A stretch of 32,627 nucleotides of DNA from an uncultured Clostridia bacterium (GCA_947630445.1 CANRHQ010000015.1:1-32627); one strand, 5' to 3'; counted from the stretch's first letter, positions 17,549 to 26,777 are shown. Notes: generated by a model from the letters alone, not told the origin. Made by a program: numbers and translations.

Positions 17549-18568
17549 TTAAATTCCACATATAATAGTTTCTAATCCGACATTTAAATCTATTAGGCCT
17601 ATTTTATATTTATAATCTAAATCTTCTAAACTTTGAATTAGATTTTTTAGTTCTAAAGTTGTAAATCCTTTTGCTTGTATTTTATATTTATTTACTAAAA
17701 ACATTTGATTAGGTTTTAAATTTAAACTTTGTGCAATATCTTTATTATAAGATATTGCTAATTTTACAAAATACAATTTTTTAAAATGATTGTATAATGT
17801 TATTAATATTTTTTGTACTGGTTCTTTTGATGCTATTAAATTATATAAAACTTCTAATGCTTTTTTTACATTTCTTTGTCCTAGATTATCTGTTAAATCA
17901 AATATTATACTTTCGATTTTTTTTATACATAATGTATCTATATCTTGTCTTTGAATTGTACCATTTTCTCCTGCATACTCTATTAACTTTCTTATTTCAT
18001 TTATTAAGTCTTGCATATTTGTACCACAAGATTCTATTAAATATTGCAATGTGTTTTCTTCAATGTTAACTTTATAATTATTACAAATATTTTTTAATCT
18101 TTTTACTATTTGATAAGGTTTTTGTTCTTCAAAATTACATACTATTCCTATTTTTTCTATAGTGTTATATATTGTGTTTTTTTCTGCCTCTTCTTCCACA
18201 AATACTAAAATTACTGTGGATTTTATTAAATTTTCATTTTCTTTTAAATAATTATTTATTTTATCTTTTAAGTCCTTAGTTATTCCTGTGTTTCTACCTT
18301 TTACTTCTCTTTTAAATATTCCAGTATTTCTTGCAATTATTAATTTTTTTTCATAGCCAAAAGCAGGTGTTTCTATATCTGAAATCAATTCATTAATATT
18401 GGTTTCATCTAATAATATATAATTTATACCTTTTATAGTTTCTCCAAAAAATTTTTTTATTTTCTTTAGTTGTTGTTCTAAAAGAAATGTTTCTTTTCCA
18501 TATAATAAATATATACCATTTATATCATTTTGATTTAACTTTTTTTCTAGTTCTTCTACTTTTAACAT
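17549..18568 (-). CDS. holA: DNA polymerase III subunit delta
   Basis: The clamp-loader subunit that opens the sliding clamp. 339 residues, normal length. It starts with an AAA+-like domain (IYLLYGKETFLLEQQLKKIK), continues through a region with IVCNFEEQKPYQIVKRLKNI and MQDLINEIRKLIEYAGENG, and ends with the helical collar domain (KEPVQKILITLYNHFKKLY...LKNLIQSLEDLDYKYKIG). It lies 16 bases after the debranching enzyme gene and probably shares its transcript. Confidence 0.92.
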   Translation of the reverse strand: MLKVEELEKKLNQNDINGIYLLYGKETFLLEQQLKKIKKFFGETIKGINYILLDETNINELISDIETPAFGYEKKLIIARNTGIFKREVKGRNTGITKDLKDKINNYLKENENLIKSTVILVFVEEEAEKNTIYNTIEKIGIVCNFEEQKPYQIVKRLKNICNNYKVNIEENTLQYLIESCGTNMQDLINEIRKLIEYAGENGTIQRQDIDTLCIKKIESIIFDLTDNLGQRNVKKALEVLYNLIASKEPVQKILITLYNHFKKLYFVKLAISYNKDIAQSLNLKPNQMFLVNKYKIQAKGFTTLELKNLIQSLEDLDYKYKIGLIDLNVGLETIICGI

Positions 18569-18584
18569 ATTTACCTTTCTAAAT

Positions 18585-20615
18585 CTATTTTTCCATTATA
18601 ATTCTAAATATCTCTGCAACACTCCAAGCCTGTGCTATAGCTCCTTTAGGTTCATATGGTTTTTTAGAATCATATAATTCAGATATACTTCCAATACATC
18701 CCCTATTTCTTATTTCTTTTGCAAATGTAGTTGTAGTTTCTTCAACAAGTTCTTTTAACATTTTTTCAAACTTCACTTTACTTTCTTTTGAGTTGCATCC
18801 TACAACTAATTTTTTTAAGGCATTATAATATAATCCCAAAAGCCATGACCATGTAATTCCTTGGTGATAACTAAAATCTCTTCTAAAGCTGTCTCCTTCA
18901 TATACTTCAACATAATTTTCTTCACCTTTTGCAAGTGTTTTTAATCCATAATTGTTTAAAAGTTTTTTGGAAACTGTCATTATAATTTCTTCCGCTTCTT
19001 TTGAATCTACATCTAATACAGGATATGTTAGTGCTATTGCAAATAATTGATTAGGTCTTATTTTTGCATCTCCTAAAACATCATAAAGACTCTTTCTTTT
19101 CTTATTATAAAATTTACTTTCAAATGAACTTTTACATTTTATTGCCATTGCTTCATAATATTTGACTTTTTCTTTATCCTTTTTTCTTTGTGCTAATTCT
19201 TGCATTATTTTTAATGCATTATACCATAAAGCATTTATTTCAACTGCTTTTCCATTTCTAGGCGTTATTGCAATTCCATTATATTTAGAATCCATCCATG
19301 TATTTTGTGTATTTTCTGTACCAGAGACTATTAAACCATCTGTATCTAAATAAATATTATTGTCATCTAAATCTATACCAATTTTATAATTTTCTATTAT
19401 ATTTTCTAATTTTGGTTCTATTTCATTTAATATAAAATCATAGTCTTCTGTATATTTTAAATATTTTTCTACTTGTTCAAATAATAGTAATGAAGCATCT
19501 ACACTATTATATAATGGTCTACTATCATATTCTGAATAACCATTTGGAACTAATCCAAACTTTATATCTCTAATACATGTTTTTAATACATCTTTTGCAA
19601 TATCATATTTCTTTGGAATTAATAGTAATCCCTCAAATGAAATTAATGTATCTCTCATCCAATCTAAAAACCAAGGATAACCTGCAATTATAGAATATGT
19701 ATTAAATAGTGGTCTTTTTATTATAAAATTATCTCCTGCTATTAGAAATTGTCTAATTAGTTCATCTTTCTCTTTTTCTTCTTCTGTTTTATTTTCTTTT
19801 CTATTATCTATTAAAAGTGAACGATTAAATTCTTGGTTTAATCTTATAATTTCATTTGTTATTATTGCTCTTACATCAAGTTCTTCTATATTTTCTTCTA
19901 ATGAACATATAAAAGAAATTTCTTTTTCTTCATTTGGATCAATTTCAATTTCAAATCTTCCTGGAACTGAATGGTTTTCTTCTGCTTCAAATCCTCTTTT
20001 TTCTTCTTCTATATAAAACATATTAAAAAATGTATCATCATGATGTTCTATATAGTTTCCTTCAGAAACACATATATACATTGGACTACTATTATCTAAT
20101 TTTATTTCTAGTTTTCTTCCATTATATTTTTGTTCTAATTTATATATATGTGCATTATTGATTTTATGCATATCTCTAAAGTTCATTATTGGTGCTAAAA
20201 TTAATTTTGCTTTACTTTTTCCATTGCGTATTTTATAATAAACTCCTACTGTATTTTTAGAATATTCCATACATACAACTTTTGTTATTTCAGTATCTTG
20301 AACTTTATATGCAAATATTGGCATATATTGTTTTACAAAACTTTGTTGATATTTGTATCCAGGTGAAATATAATTTTTTCCTACATTAGTAAATAGATCA
20401 TACTTGTTATTATCTATTATTATACTTTCATCTAATTTTGATAATATCATTGTTCTTTGAGATGGTGGCATAATTGGAGCTATTAGTAATCCATGATACC
20501 TTCTTGTATTTGCACCTATTATTGTTGATGATGCATATCCTCCAATTCCATTTGTAATTAACCATTCTTTCTTTAGTGCTTCTTCTAATTTTAAATCCTC
20601 TTTTGCAAAATTCAT
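18585..20615 (-). CDS. Glycogen debranching enzyme, archaeal/bacterial amylo-alpha-1,6-glucosidase type
   Basis: Removes alpha-1,6 branch stubs so that phosphorylase can continue. The 676-residue protein has an N-terminal beta domain (EWLITNGIGGYASSTIIGANTRRYHGLLI) and a C-terminal (alpha/alpha)6-barrel GDE_C domain. The barrel includes AGYPWFLDWMRDTLISFEG, SVDASLLLFE, TWMDSKYNG and FSYHQGITWSWLLG. All match family GH133. Its partner glgP is two genes away. No glgA, glgC or glgB is in the window, so only the breakdown arm is seen. Confidence 0.93.
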   Translation of the reverse strand: MNFAKEDLKLEEALKKEWLITNGIGGYASSTIIGANTRRYHGLLIAPIMPPSQRTMILSKLDESIIIDNNKYDLFTNVGKNYISPGYKYQQSFVKQYMPIFAYKVQDTEITKVVCMEYSKNTVGVYYKIRNGKSKAKLILAPIMNFRDMHKINNAHIYKLEQKYNGRKLEIKLDNSSPMYICVSEGNYIEHHDDTFFNMFYIEEEKRGFEAEENHSVPGRFEIEIDPNEEKEISFICSLEENIEELDVRAIITNEIIRLNQEFNRSLLIDNRKENKTEEEKEKDELIRQFLIAGDNFIIKRPLFNTYSIIAGYPWFLDWMRDTLISFEGLLLIPKKYDIAKDVLKTCIRDIKFGLVPNGYSEYDSRPLYNSVDASLLLFEQVEKYLKYTEDYDFILNEIEPKLENIIENYKIGIDLDDNNIYLDTDGLIVSGTENTQNTWMDSKYNGIAITPRNGKAVEINALWYNALKIMQELAQRKKDKEKVKYYEAMAIKCKSSFESKFYNKKRKSLYDVLGDAKIRPNQLFAIALTYPVLDVDSKEAEEIIMTVSKKLLNNYGLKTLAKGEENYVEVYEGDSFRRDFSYHQGITWSWLLGLYYNALKKLVVGCNSKESKVKFEKMLKELVEETTTTFAKEIRNRGCIGSISELYDSKKPYEPKGAIAQAWSVAEIFRIIMEK

Positions 20616-20642
20616 TTAAATTTCATCCTTCCTGTGAAACTT

Positions 20643-22166
20643 TTATTTTATATTTGTACTTTTTTTACCTTTTTTGTCTGATTCTTTAATTGACTTTATT
20701 CTTTCACTATATTTTGTACTAAATTTACTTTTCTTAACTGGCATAGTTTTATCACTTTTTGTACTAGAACCTTTTTTATTTGCTTTTTTGTCTATTTTTG
20801 CTTTTTCTTTCTTTAATTTATTTATTCTCTTATCTGATTTTAGTTTTGCATTTAACATTACATATTCTGGGTCGTTTTCTTTATCTTGATATTTTAAATC
20901 ATTACATATCAAAGTTATTGCAGATTCTGCAACCAAATATGGGTCATGTCTTATTTTTCCATCTATTATTGTTGATATATTTTTCTTTATGAATTTTATC
21001 TTTTTTAATTTAGGATCATCGATATTTTGTTCAACTAAATCTGATCCTTCTTTATTATACATTTTTATGTATTCTGGAATGACCTCTCCTGTATCATATA
21101 TACAATAATCTATTAATCCATCTCCACAATGTTCTATTATTGCATTAACATGGTCTGCAACTGAATAGTCATCAGTTTGACCTGCTTCTGTCATTATATT
21201 GTTTACATATATTTTAATTGCTTGACTTTGTTTTATAGCTTTTGCTACACCATTTACTAATAAATTTGGTATAACATTTGTATATAAACTTCCTGGTCCT
21301 ATTATTATACTATCAGCTTCTTTTATTGCTTCTAATACCCCTGCTGCTGGTTTGCAATTTGATGGTTGTAAATATACTCTATTAATTTTTGTCATTTTAT
21401 CATTTACAACTTCTGGGATTCTGTCTTTTTCTTCTACTACATACCCATTATCTAATTCTGCACATATTTTAACTTCCTGTGGTGTTACTGGTAATACTTT
21501 TCCAATTATGTTAAATATTGAATTACTTTTTTCTATTGATTCTGTATCATTCCAGTATATTTCTTTCATTGCTGTAAAATATATGTCTGAGAATTTTAGT
21601 CCTTTTATTTTACTGTTAACCATTTCATGATTTAATAGTCTTTCTAATTCTCCCTTTTTATCTGCTGAAAGTGAAACTATACTATCTTTTACTTCATCAA
21701 ATGGTAAAGTTGTACCTAAAGTTTTTCTTGAATCTGTAGGTGTTTTTCCATATTCTGATACAGCAACTATAGCTGTAATGTTGTTTGTATATCTTTTCAT
21801 TCCTGTAAGTACTGTATTAAGTCCTGCTCCTCCACCTATAACAACTATTTTAGGTCCTTTGTCATAAATTGTTTTATTAAATATTAATGATTGTACATTA
21901 ACATTTTTTCTGTGTTTCATTCTATCATCTGTTGCTTCTATAAATAATTCCATATTTCTTTTATTTAACATTATTAAACTTAATACTATTAATGTAAAAC
22001 CAACAACAAATGATAATACTACTTTTCCTACTTCTATAAATTCTAATTCTCTTTGAACTAATATTTTTGAAATTCCATAACACGTAAGAACTATTCCTAA
22101 TAATATCAAAAATATCCATCTTTTCATTTTTGAGCTAGATTTTAGCCAATGTAATATTCCTTTCAT
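20643..22166 (-). CDS. YvcK/CofD-like gluconeogenesis factor with N-terminal membrane helices
   Basis: A 507-residue protein; the YvcK family binds UDP-sugars and balances carbon flow to the cell wall. Two membrane helices come first (about 17-35 and 45-65), then the CofD-like fold (about 105-420): VVIGGGAGLNTVLTGMKRYT, LPVTPQEVKICAEL, SIIIGPGSLYTNVIPNLLV and DHVNAIIEHCG. The usual GGGTGLS and SGRLR..LG..PPGD segments are changed here (GGGAGLN, DSRKTLGTTLPFDEV). A Lys/Ser-rich tail of about 65 residues is probably disordered. It starts 2 bases after murB, keeping the murB-yvcK order of the common murB-rapZ-yvcK-whiA cluster, but rapZ and whiA are absent. Confidence 0.85.
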   Translation of the reverse strand: MKGILHWLKSSSKMKRWIFLILLGIVLTCYGISKILVQRELEFIEVGKVVLSFVVGFTLIVLSLIMLNKRNMELFIEATDDRMKHRKNVNVQSLIFNKTIYDKGPKIVVIGGGAGLNTVLTGMKRYTNNITAIVAVSEYGKTPTDSRKTLGTTLPFDEVKDSIVSLSADKKGELERLLNHEMVNSKIKGLKFSDIYFTAMKEIYWNDTESIEKSNSIFNIIGKVLPVTPQEVKICAELDNGYVVEEKDRIPEVVNDKMTKINRVYLQPSNCKPAAGVLEAIKEADSIIIGPGSLYTNVIPNLLVNGVAKAIKQSQAIKIYVNNIMTEAGQTDDYSVADHVNAIIEHCGDGLIDYCIYDTGEVIPEYIKMYNKEGSDLVEQNIDDPKLKKIKFIKKNISTIIDGKIRHDPYLVAESAITLICNDLKYQDKENDPEYVMLNAKLKSDKRINKLKKEKAKIDKKANKKGSSTKSDKTMPVKKSKFSTKYSERIKSIKESDKKGKKSTNIK

Positions 22167-22168
22167 TT

Positions 22169-23080
22169 CTACTCTCCTATAATTTCTATTTCTGTTTCTA
22201 TATTTTTTTTGAATTTATTATATACTTGTTCTTTTGTGTATTCAATAAGTTTTAAAACATCTTCTGCTTTTGCATTTCCACTATTTATTATAAATCCTGC
22301 ATGCTTTTGTGATATTTGTGCTCCTCCAATTTTTTTTCCTTTTAAGCCACAGTCATCTATTAGTTTTGCAGTTACAAAATCTGTTCCTCTTTTAAATGTA
22401 CTACCTGCACTTGGATATTCTACTGGTTGCTTACTTTTTCTGTACTCTAAATATTCTTTCATTTTATCTTGTATTTCTGTAATATTTCCTTTTTCTAATT
22501 GTAATTCTGCCTCCAAAATTATATATTTTTCTTTTGAAAATATACTATTTCTATATTCAAATTTTGCATCTTGTTTTTCTATCTTATGTATTTGTCCATC
22601 TACATCTATATATGTTACAGTTGTTATTATGTCTTTCATTTCTGAGCCATGTGCCCCAGCATTCATTTTTATTGCTCCGCCTATTGTACCTGGTATTCCT
22701 GAAGCAAATTCCATTCCTGTTATTCCTAATTTTCCAACCTTTTGTGCTAGTTCTCCTAATTTTGCTCCACTACCTACTATAACACTAACTTTTGAGTTTT
22801 CTTCCTTTATTTCTAATTTTTTTATTTCAATTTTTAATACTATTCCTTTTATTCCGTTGTCTTTTACTAGCAAATTACTTCCATTTCCTATTACAGTTAA
22901 TGGTATTTTATTTATTTTAGCAATATTTAAAATTTCTTTTAGTTCTTCCTCACTGTTGATTTTTATTAAACATTCTGCTGGTCCACCTATTTTGAAACTT
23001 GTATAATTTTTCATAGGCACTTCATATTGAATATTTTCTTTTGTTATATGTGAATTTTCTATTAACTCTTTAATATTCAA
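22169..23080 (-). CDS. murB: UDP-N-acetylenolpyruvoylglucosamine reductase
   Basis: The second step of UDP-MurNAc synthesis, an FAD- and NADPH-dependent reduction in the cytoplasm. 303 residues. FAD-binding motifs are seen: YTSFKIGGPAECLIKI, TVIGNGSNLLVKDNG and GMEFASGIPGTIGGAIKMNAG. The active-site segment is YPSAGSTFKRG and the C-terminal domain has LKGKKIGGAQISQKHAGFIIN. The start is TTG (23078-23080) with GGGAG upstream. Probably cotranscribed with the pseudopilin gene before it and yvcK after it. Confidence 0.97.
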   Translation of the reverse strand: MNIKELIENSHITKENIQYEVPMKNYTSFKIGGPAECLIKINSEEELKEILNIAKINKIPLTVIGNGSNLLVKDNGIKGIVLKIEIKKLEIKEENSKVSVIVGSGAKLGELAQKVGKLGITGMEFASGIPGTIGGAIKMNAGAHGSEMKDIITTVTYIDVDGQIHKIEKQDAKFEYRNSIFSKEKYIILEAELQLEKGNITEIQDKMKEYLEYRKSKQPVEYPSAGSTFKRGTDFVTAKLIDDCGLKGKKIGGAQISQKHAGFIINSGNAKAEDVLKLIEYTKEQVYNKFKKNIETEIEIIGE

Positions 23081-23107
23081 GTTTTCACTCCCTTTATGTA
23101 TTTTACT

Positions 23108-23614
23108 TTACATTGAGTACAAATATAATGGTTTTCCAGTTATTGTTGTTTGGACAGATTCATTAATTACTTCTCCTGTTTTATAATTTACTATATAAGT
23201 GTCTTCCATATCAGATAAGCCCATTAGAGCATAATCTTCTGGTGATAATCTATAATAATATTCTGCATCTCCTGCTGATGTATATCCTGATAATTTCAAA
23301 CTAACTGTTTCTGTTGATTTTTTATTAATCTCGCTAATTACATTTTGTACTTCTTCATATTCTAATTTTGTTCCTATAATATATGTATTATCTTTTAACA
23401 TTAAATATTTAGTATAATTTTCTAATATTACCTGTTGCATCATCCCTAATTCAGATAGTAATTTATCTTCTTTAGCCTCTTTTAATGAATTTATTCCAGA
23501 ATATGTTCCAATTGATAATATTATCATTAATACAATTATTGTTATTGCTAATGCTATTAATGTTATACCATTTTCAGTTCTTTTTAATTCTTTGCACATT
23601 TTTTTATTTTTCAT
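23108..23614 (-). CDS. Small pseudopilin-like protein
   Basis: 168 residues: a basic leader, then GITLIALAITIIVLMIIL, the prepilin-type segment shared with the three larger pilin-like proteins. A helical stalk (SLKEAKEDKLLSELGMMQQVILENY) and a small alpha/beta domain ending GKPLYLYSM follow. Mature position 5 is Ala rather than Glu. Unlike the three large pilin genes it has no inverted-repeat promoter segment upstream, and it sits 27 bases before murB, so it looks like a constitutive component. No pilus assembly genes are nearby. Confidence 0.8.
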   Translation of the reverse strand: MKNKKMCKELKRTENGITLIALAITIIVLMIILSIGTYSGINSLKEAKEDKLLSELGMMQQVILENYTKYLMLKDNTYIIGTKLEYEEVQNVISEINKKSTETVSLKLSGYTSAGDAEYYYRLSPEDYALMGLSDMEDTYIVNYKTGEVINESVQTTITGKPLYLYSM

Positions 23615-23762
23615 TAATTTTCTCCTTTGAATATATTTTTTTACATCTTATCATTTTTTTCCTAATTTTACAATAATTTTTAGTAAATCTATTTTAATTT
23701 TCTTAAAAATGTAGTATAATGTAGATGTAATATGGATTTTAGTAATAAAAGGAGGAGTTTTT

Positions 23763-24203
23763 ATGTGGCAAATATGGTTAATAACTTCTGGTGTATTTTT
23801 CATTATGGAAATTTTTACTTTTGGATTTTTAGTTTTTTGGCTAGGCGTAGGTGCTTTAATAGCAATGGTTTCTAGTTTTTTCATTACAAACATCATTGCA
23901 CAAACTTCTATTTTTGTTATTTCATCTGGTTTACTTATATTTGCAACAAAACCTTTATTCAATAAAATTTCACAAAAAGATATAATACCTACTAATGTAT
24001 ATTCAATGATTGGAAAAAAAGCAATTGTTATTGAAGATATTGATTGGTCAACAGGAAAAGGCTTAATAAAAGTTGAAGGTCAAGTTTGGTCTGCAAAATC
24101 TAAAGAACAAATTATTATTCCAAAAAATAGTGAAGTTGAAATTGAAAGTATTGAAGGTGTAAAGGCTTATGTAAAACTTTTACCTGTTACATCAAAAGTT
24201 TAG
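23763..24203 (+). CDS. NfeD-family membrane protein
   Basis: 146 residues with two or three N-terminal membrane helices (about 5-70) and a C-terminal OB-fold domain (about 80-146, MIGKKAIVIEDIDWSTGKGLIKVEGQVWSAKS). It is the short NfeD form without a protease domain. These proteins are encoded with SPFH/stomatin proteins and act at membrane microdomains; the partner follows 60 bases downstream. A TATAAT at 23715-23720 is the likely -10. Confidence 0.92.
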   Translation: MWQIWLITSGVFFIMEIFTFGFLVFWLGVGALIAMVSSFFITNIIAQTSIFVISSGLLIFATKPLFNKISQKDIIPTNVYSMIGKKAIVIEDIDWSTGKGLIKVEGQVWSAKSKEQIIIPKNSEVEIESIEGVKAYVKLLPVTSKV

Positions 24204-24263
24204 TTATTAGTATTATTTTTATAAATATTTAGTTAGACAATTATTTGTCAAAAGGAGGATTTT

Positions 24264-25163
24264 ATGTACTTTTTAATTGCATTACTAGTTATAATAGTAA
24301 TTATAGCAGTAAAATCAATCAAAGTTGTTAGACAATCTGAGGTGTATATTATAGAAAGATTAGGAAAATTTCATAAAGTTGCTGATGCCGGTCTTACTAT
24401 AATTATTCCATTTTTCGATCATGTTAGAAGTGTTGTTAGTTTAAAACAACAAACAATGGACGTTCCACCTCAAGGAGTTATTACTAAAGATAATGTTACT
24501 ATCACAATTGATACAGTTGTGTTTTATCAAATAACAGATCCTGCTAAAGCAGTATATGAGATTCAAAGTTTAAAGAAAGGTATTGAATATCTTGCTATAA
24601 CAACAATTCGTGATATTGTTGGTAAAATGGATTTAGATGCAACATTTAGTTCTCGTGATGGAATAAATGCACAGTTAAGAACCATCCTAGATGATGCTAC
24701 AGATAGATGGGGTTGTAAAATAGATAGAGTTGAAATTAAAGATATTACTCCACCTGCTGATATTAGAGATGCTATGGAAAAACAAATGAATGCAGAAAGA
24801 AATAAAAGAGCTTTAATTCTTGAAGCAGAAGCTCAAAAACAATCTGCAGTTACTATTGCAGAAGGTAAAAAAGCAGCAGCTATTCTTGAAGCAGAAGCTG
24901 ATAAAGAATCAAGAATTAGAAGAGCAGATGGTGAAGCACAAGCAATAAAATCTGTTGCAGAGGCTAAAGCAAAAGAGATTACAATGGTTTATGAAGCAAT
25001 TAAATCTGCTGATCCAGATGAAAAACTTGTACAAATTAAATCTCTAGAAGCATTAGAAGAAATTGCAAAAGGTGATGCTAATAAAGTATTTATTCCTTTT
25101 GAAGCTACAAAGGCTTTAAGTAGTTTAGGAGCTGTAAAGGAAATATTTACAGATAAGAAATAA
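24264..25163 (+). CDS. SPFH/band 7 membrane protein (slipin/QmcA type)
   Basis: 299 residues: one N-terminal membrane helix (about 2-16), the SPFH domain (about 17-190: SEVYIIERLGKFHKVADAGL, DVPPQGVITKDNVTITIDTVVFYQITDP, RVEIKDITPP). An alanine- and glutamate-rich coiled coil follows (about 190-260: ALILEAEAQKQSAVTIAEGKKAA). It forms large oligomers at the membrane and pairs with NfeD. Strong RBS AGGAGG. Confidence 0.94.
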   Translation: MYFLIALLVIIVIIAVKSIKVVRQSEVYIIERLGKFHKVADAGLTIIIPFFDHVRSVVSLKQQTMDVPPQGVITKDNVTITIDTVVFYQITDPAKAVYEIQSLKKGIEYLAITTIRDIVGKMDLDATFSSRDGINAQLRTILDDATDRWGCKIDRVEIKDITPPADIRDAMEKQMNAERNKRALILEAEAQKQSAVTIAEGKKAAAILEAEADKESRIRRADGEAQAIKSVAEAKAKEITMVYEAIKSADPDEKLVQIKSLEALEEIAKGDANKVFIPFEATKALSSLGAVKEIFTDKK

Positions 25164-25174
25164 TAAATGTAAAA

Positions 25175-25210
25175 AAATGAGACTTTAATAACAAAGTCTC
25201 ATTTTATTTT
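25175..25210. terminator. Bidirectional terminator between slipin and pilin-like genes
   Basis: AATGAGACTTT (25176-25186) pairs with AAAGTCTCATT (25193-25203), with an A-run before and T-rich run after. It also lies downstream of the convergent pilin-like gene and has a minus-strand U-tract. Confidence 0.85.
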
Positions 25211-25239
25211 TAATAAATATTTTTTGAATTTACACAGTT

Positions 25240-25267
25240 AAATTTATACTCTTGTGTTTATAAATTT
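25240..25267. repeat. AT-rich hairpin directly after the variable 3' end of the pilin-like gene
   Basis: A 9-bp perfect inverted repeat (25240-25248 with 25259-25267) that touches the stop codon at 25268. No U-tract. Retroelement target genes of the phage BPP-1 type carry a hairpin just past their variable region. This one is in that position but is AT-rich with a longer loop, so the parallel is weak. Confidence 0.35.
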
Positions 25268-25400
25268 TTACTTGACGTACAGTGCAGAGTGAGAACCAAG
25301 GTAGTCGTCGCTGCCAGTCGGATAGCCGAGGTCGTTGCGGTAACTAGCTGGATAGCTAGACCCGGAATCGCCGTAACTGCCCCCACGATAAACACGACCG
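25268..25400 (-). other. Candidate DGR variable region (3' end of pilin-like gene)
   Basis: By hand count 74 of 130 bases (25271-25400) are G or C, about 57%, in a gene otherwise near one third. Of the last 46 sense codons 39 end in C or T, and the stretch is full of NNY codons for Gly, Ser, Asp, Asn and Tyr. That is what mutagenesis of AAY codons by a diversity-generating retroelement produces. It sits exactly where such variable regions sit, the final RGG...YRN...AL part of the fold. No template repeat or reverse transcriptase is in the window, so this is inference. Confidence 0.6.
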
Positions 25401-26629
25401 TAAGTGTTGTTAGACTCCATTGTCCATTCCCATACATTTCCAGCCATATCCCAGATTTTATTTACTTCATTTTTATTGCCGTCTACTGGTTCTCCTGTGT
25501 TATGTTTAGTCGTATTATACCAGCCCATTCCTTCACTATCCTTTACGTATGTTTTTGTTTCTGTAACTTTGCTACTTAAAAACCAATTCATTACTGCATC
25601 CCACTGGCATCCCCATATCATGCTACTTGTTACACTTGACTGTGTTTTTTGTGCTTTTTCTTCCTCTGTTAATGCTCCTTTTGCTATTTCTTTACTATTT
25701 TTATACATTATATACCAAGTTATATTTGTTGTTGGTTCTTGGTCTTTTTGTACTTTTGGAGTTGATGTATCTAAACTTGATGTTTCATATCTTCCTATAT
25801 AAAACCCTCCATATTTTCCTACACTTTTTGCCATTTCATAAAATTCGTTTTGTAATTGTATTTTAAAATCGTCTTTATCTACTGTTTCATTATCATTTAA
25901 ATCTGTTGTAAACCCCGCTATTGCCAATTGGTCAGTTGTATCAATTGATGCATCTGACGCTGTGTCTGGCTCACGATATGATGAATTTTCTTCATATTCT
26001 ATTACTTTGCTTTGATCATATGGTTGTTGATCTGATGATTCAAATTTATACAACTTTCCTACTAATTCATCTTTTGTTAGTTCATGTGTTTCAACACCTG
26101 ATTCATCACAAGAAAATTTTTCAGTTTCTTTGTTAAAAGTAATTTTAGCTGTTGTATGATTTTTACACATTACCATATTACTTATATCTTTTACTGGCAC
26201 CCATACAAATTCATTTCCATCTCTATCTTGTACTACTATTCCTGTATCTATGTTTTCTCCCTCTTTTATTTTAAATCCCGCTGGTACAGTCATAGTGTCA
26301 TCTCCATCTTTTACCTCTATTGTTTCGTTAAATGGGTCAGCTTTTTTCTTTGCTTCTTCTAATGTTGTTCCTCCACCAGAACCATCTCCTCCTGTTCCTC
26401 CGTTTACCCAATTTGGTATATCTTCTGCTGTTTTGTTAAGGTCTTGTTCTTCTTTTGCTTCCTCTTCTCTTGTTCTTTCTGCTGCTAGCTTTGCTTGGGC
26501 TATTATTCCATTTTCTCCAGCAAGCATAGATATAGACACTCCTGCTAATATTAAAATCACTACTATTGTTACTACTAATGCTATTAATGTTATACCTTTT
26601 TGTTTTTCTCTTGTTTCTTTCTCTTTCAT
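25268..26629 (-). CDS. Pilin-like protein with C-terminal formylglycine-enzyme/C-type-lectin-like domain (promoter ON)
   Basis: 453 residues. The prepilin segment GITLIALVVTIVVILIL is at about 12-28, followed by a charged helix rich in Ala, Glu and Lys, then a Gly-rich linker (about 75-90). From about residue 110 it has a formylglycine-generating-enzyme (SUMF1) type fold: GNEFVWVPV (139-147), GGFYIGRYE, MIWGCQWDAVMNWF, then IWDMAGNVWEWT and a final YRGGSY...YRN...G...AL segment. Enzymes of this fold modify sulfatases, but target proteins of diversity-generating retroelements use the same fold to bind ligands. Here the pilin leader and hypervariable-looking end argue for an adhesin. RBS GGAGG before 26629. 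Its promoter in the upstream invertible segment faces the gene. Confidence 0.87.
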   Translation of the reverse strand: MKEKETREKQKGITLIALVVTIVVILILAGVSISMLAGENGIIAQAKLAAERTREEEAKEEQDLNKTAEDIPNWVNGGTGGDGSGGGTTLEEAKKKADPFNETIEVKDGDDTMTVPAGFKIKEGENIDTGIVVQDRDGNEFVWVPVKDISNMVMCKNHTTAKITFNKETEKFSCDESGVETHELTKDELVGKLYKFESSDQQPYDQSKVIEYEENSSYREPDTASDASIDTTDQLAIAGFTTDLNDNETVDKDDFKIQLQNEFYEMAKSVGKYGGFYIGRYETSSLDTSTPKVQKDQEPTTNITWYIMYKNSKEIAKGALTEEEKAQKTQSSVTSSMIWGCQWDAVMNWFLSSKVTETKTYVKDSEGMGWYNTTKHNTGEPVDGNKNEVNKIWDMAGNVWEWTMESNNTYGRVYRGGSYGDSGSSYPASYRNDLGYPTGSDDYLGSHSALYVK

Positions 26630-26688
26630 TGGTTCCTCCTTTATTTGTTTTTCTTAATCTGCGTACTTAAAGATTATTCTACGAAATA

Positions 26689-26717
26689 ATTTTAACAATA
26701 AAATATACTAATTGCAA
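26689..26717 (-). promoter_or_regulatory. Sigma-A promoter in invertible segment 2, facing the pilin gene
   Basis: On the minus strand TTGCAA (26712-26717), 17-base spacer, TAAAAT (26689-26694). The repeat core CTTTAAGT starts 16 bases downstream, against 15 at the other two loci. The predicted transcript runs through the near arm and RBS into the gene. Confidence 0.75.
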
Positions 26718-26777
26718 TACTTTATAAAAAAATTTTTTTTACAAATATTTTTATAATATATGAAAATAGAAAAAATA

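Noticed and set aside
25268..26629. Annotation of the SUMF1-type domain as an active formylglycine-generating enzyme
   Set aside because: The pilin leader, the variable-looking C-terminus and the absence of a sulfatase gene favour a ligand-binding use of the fold.
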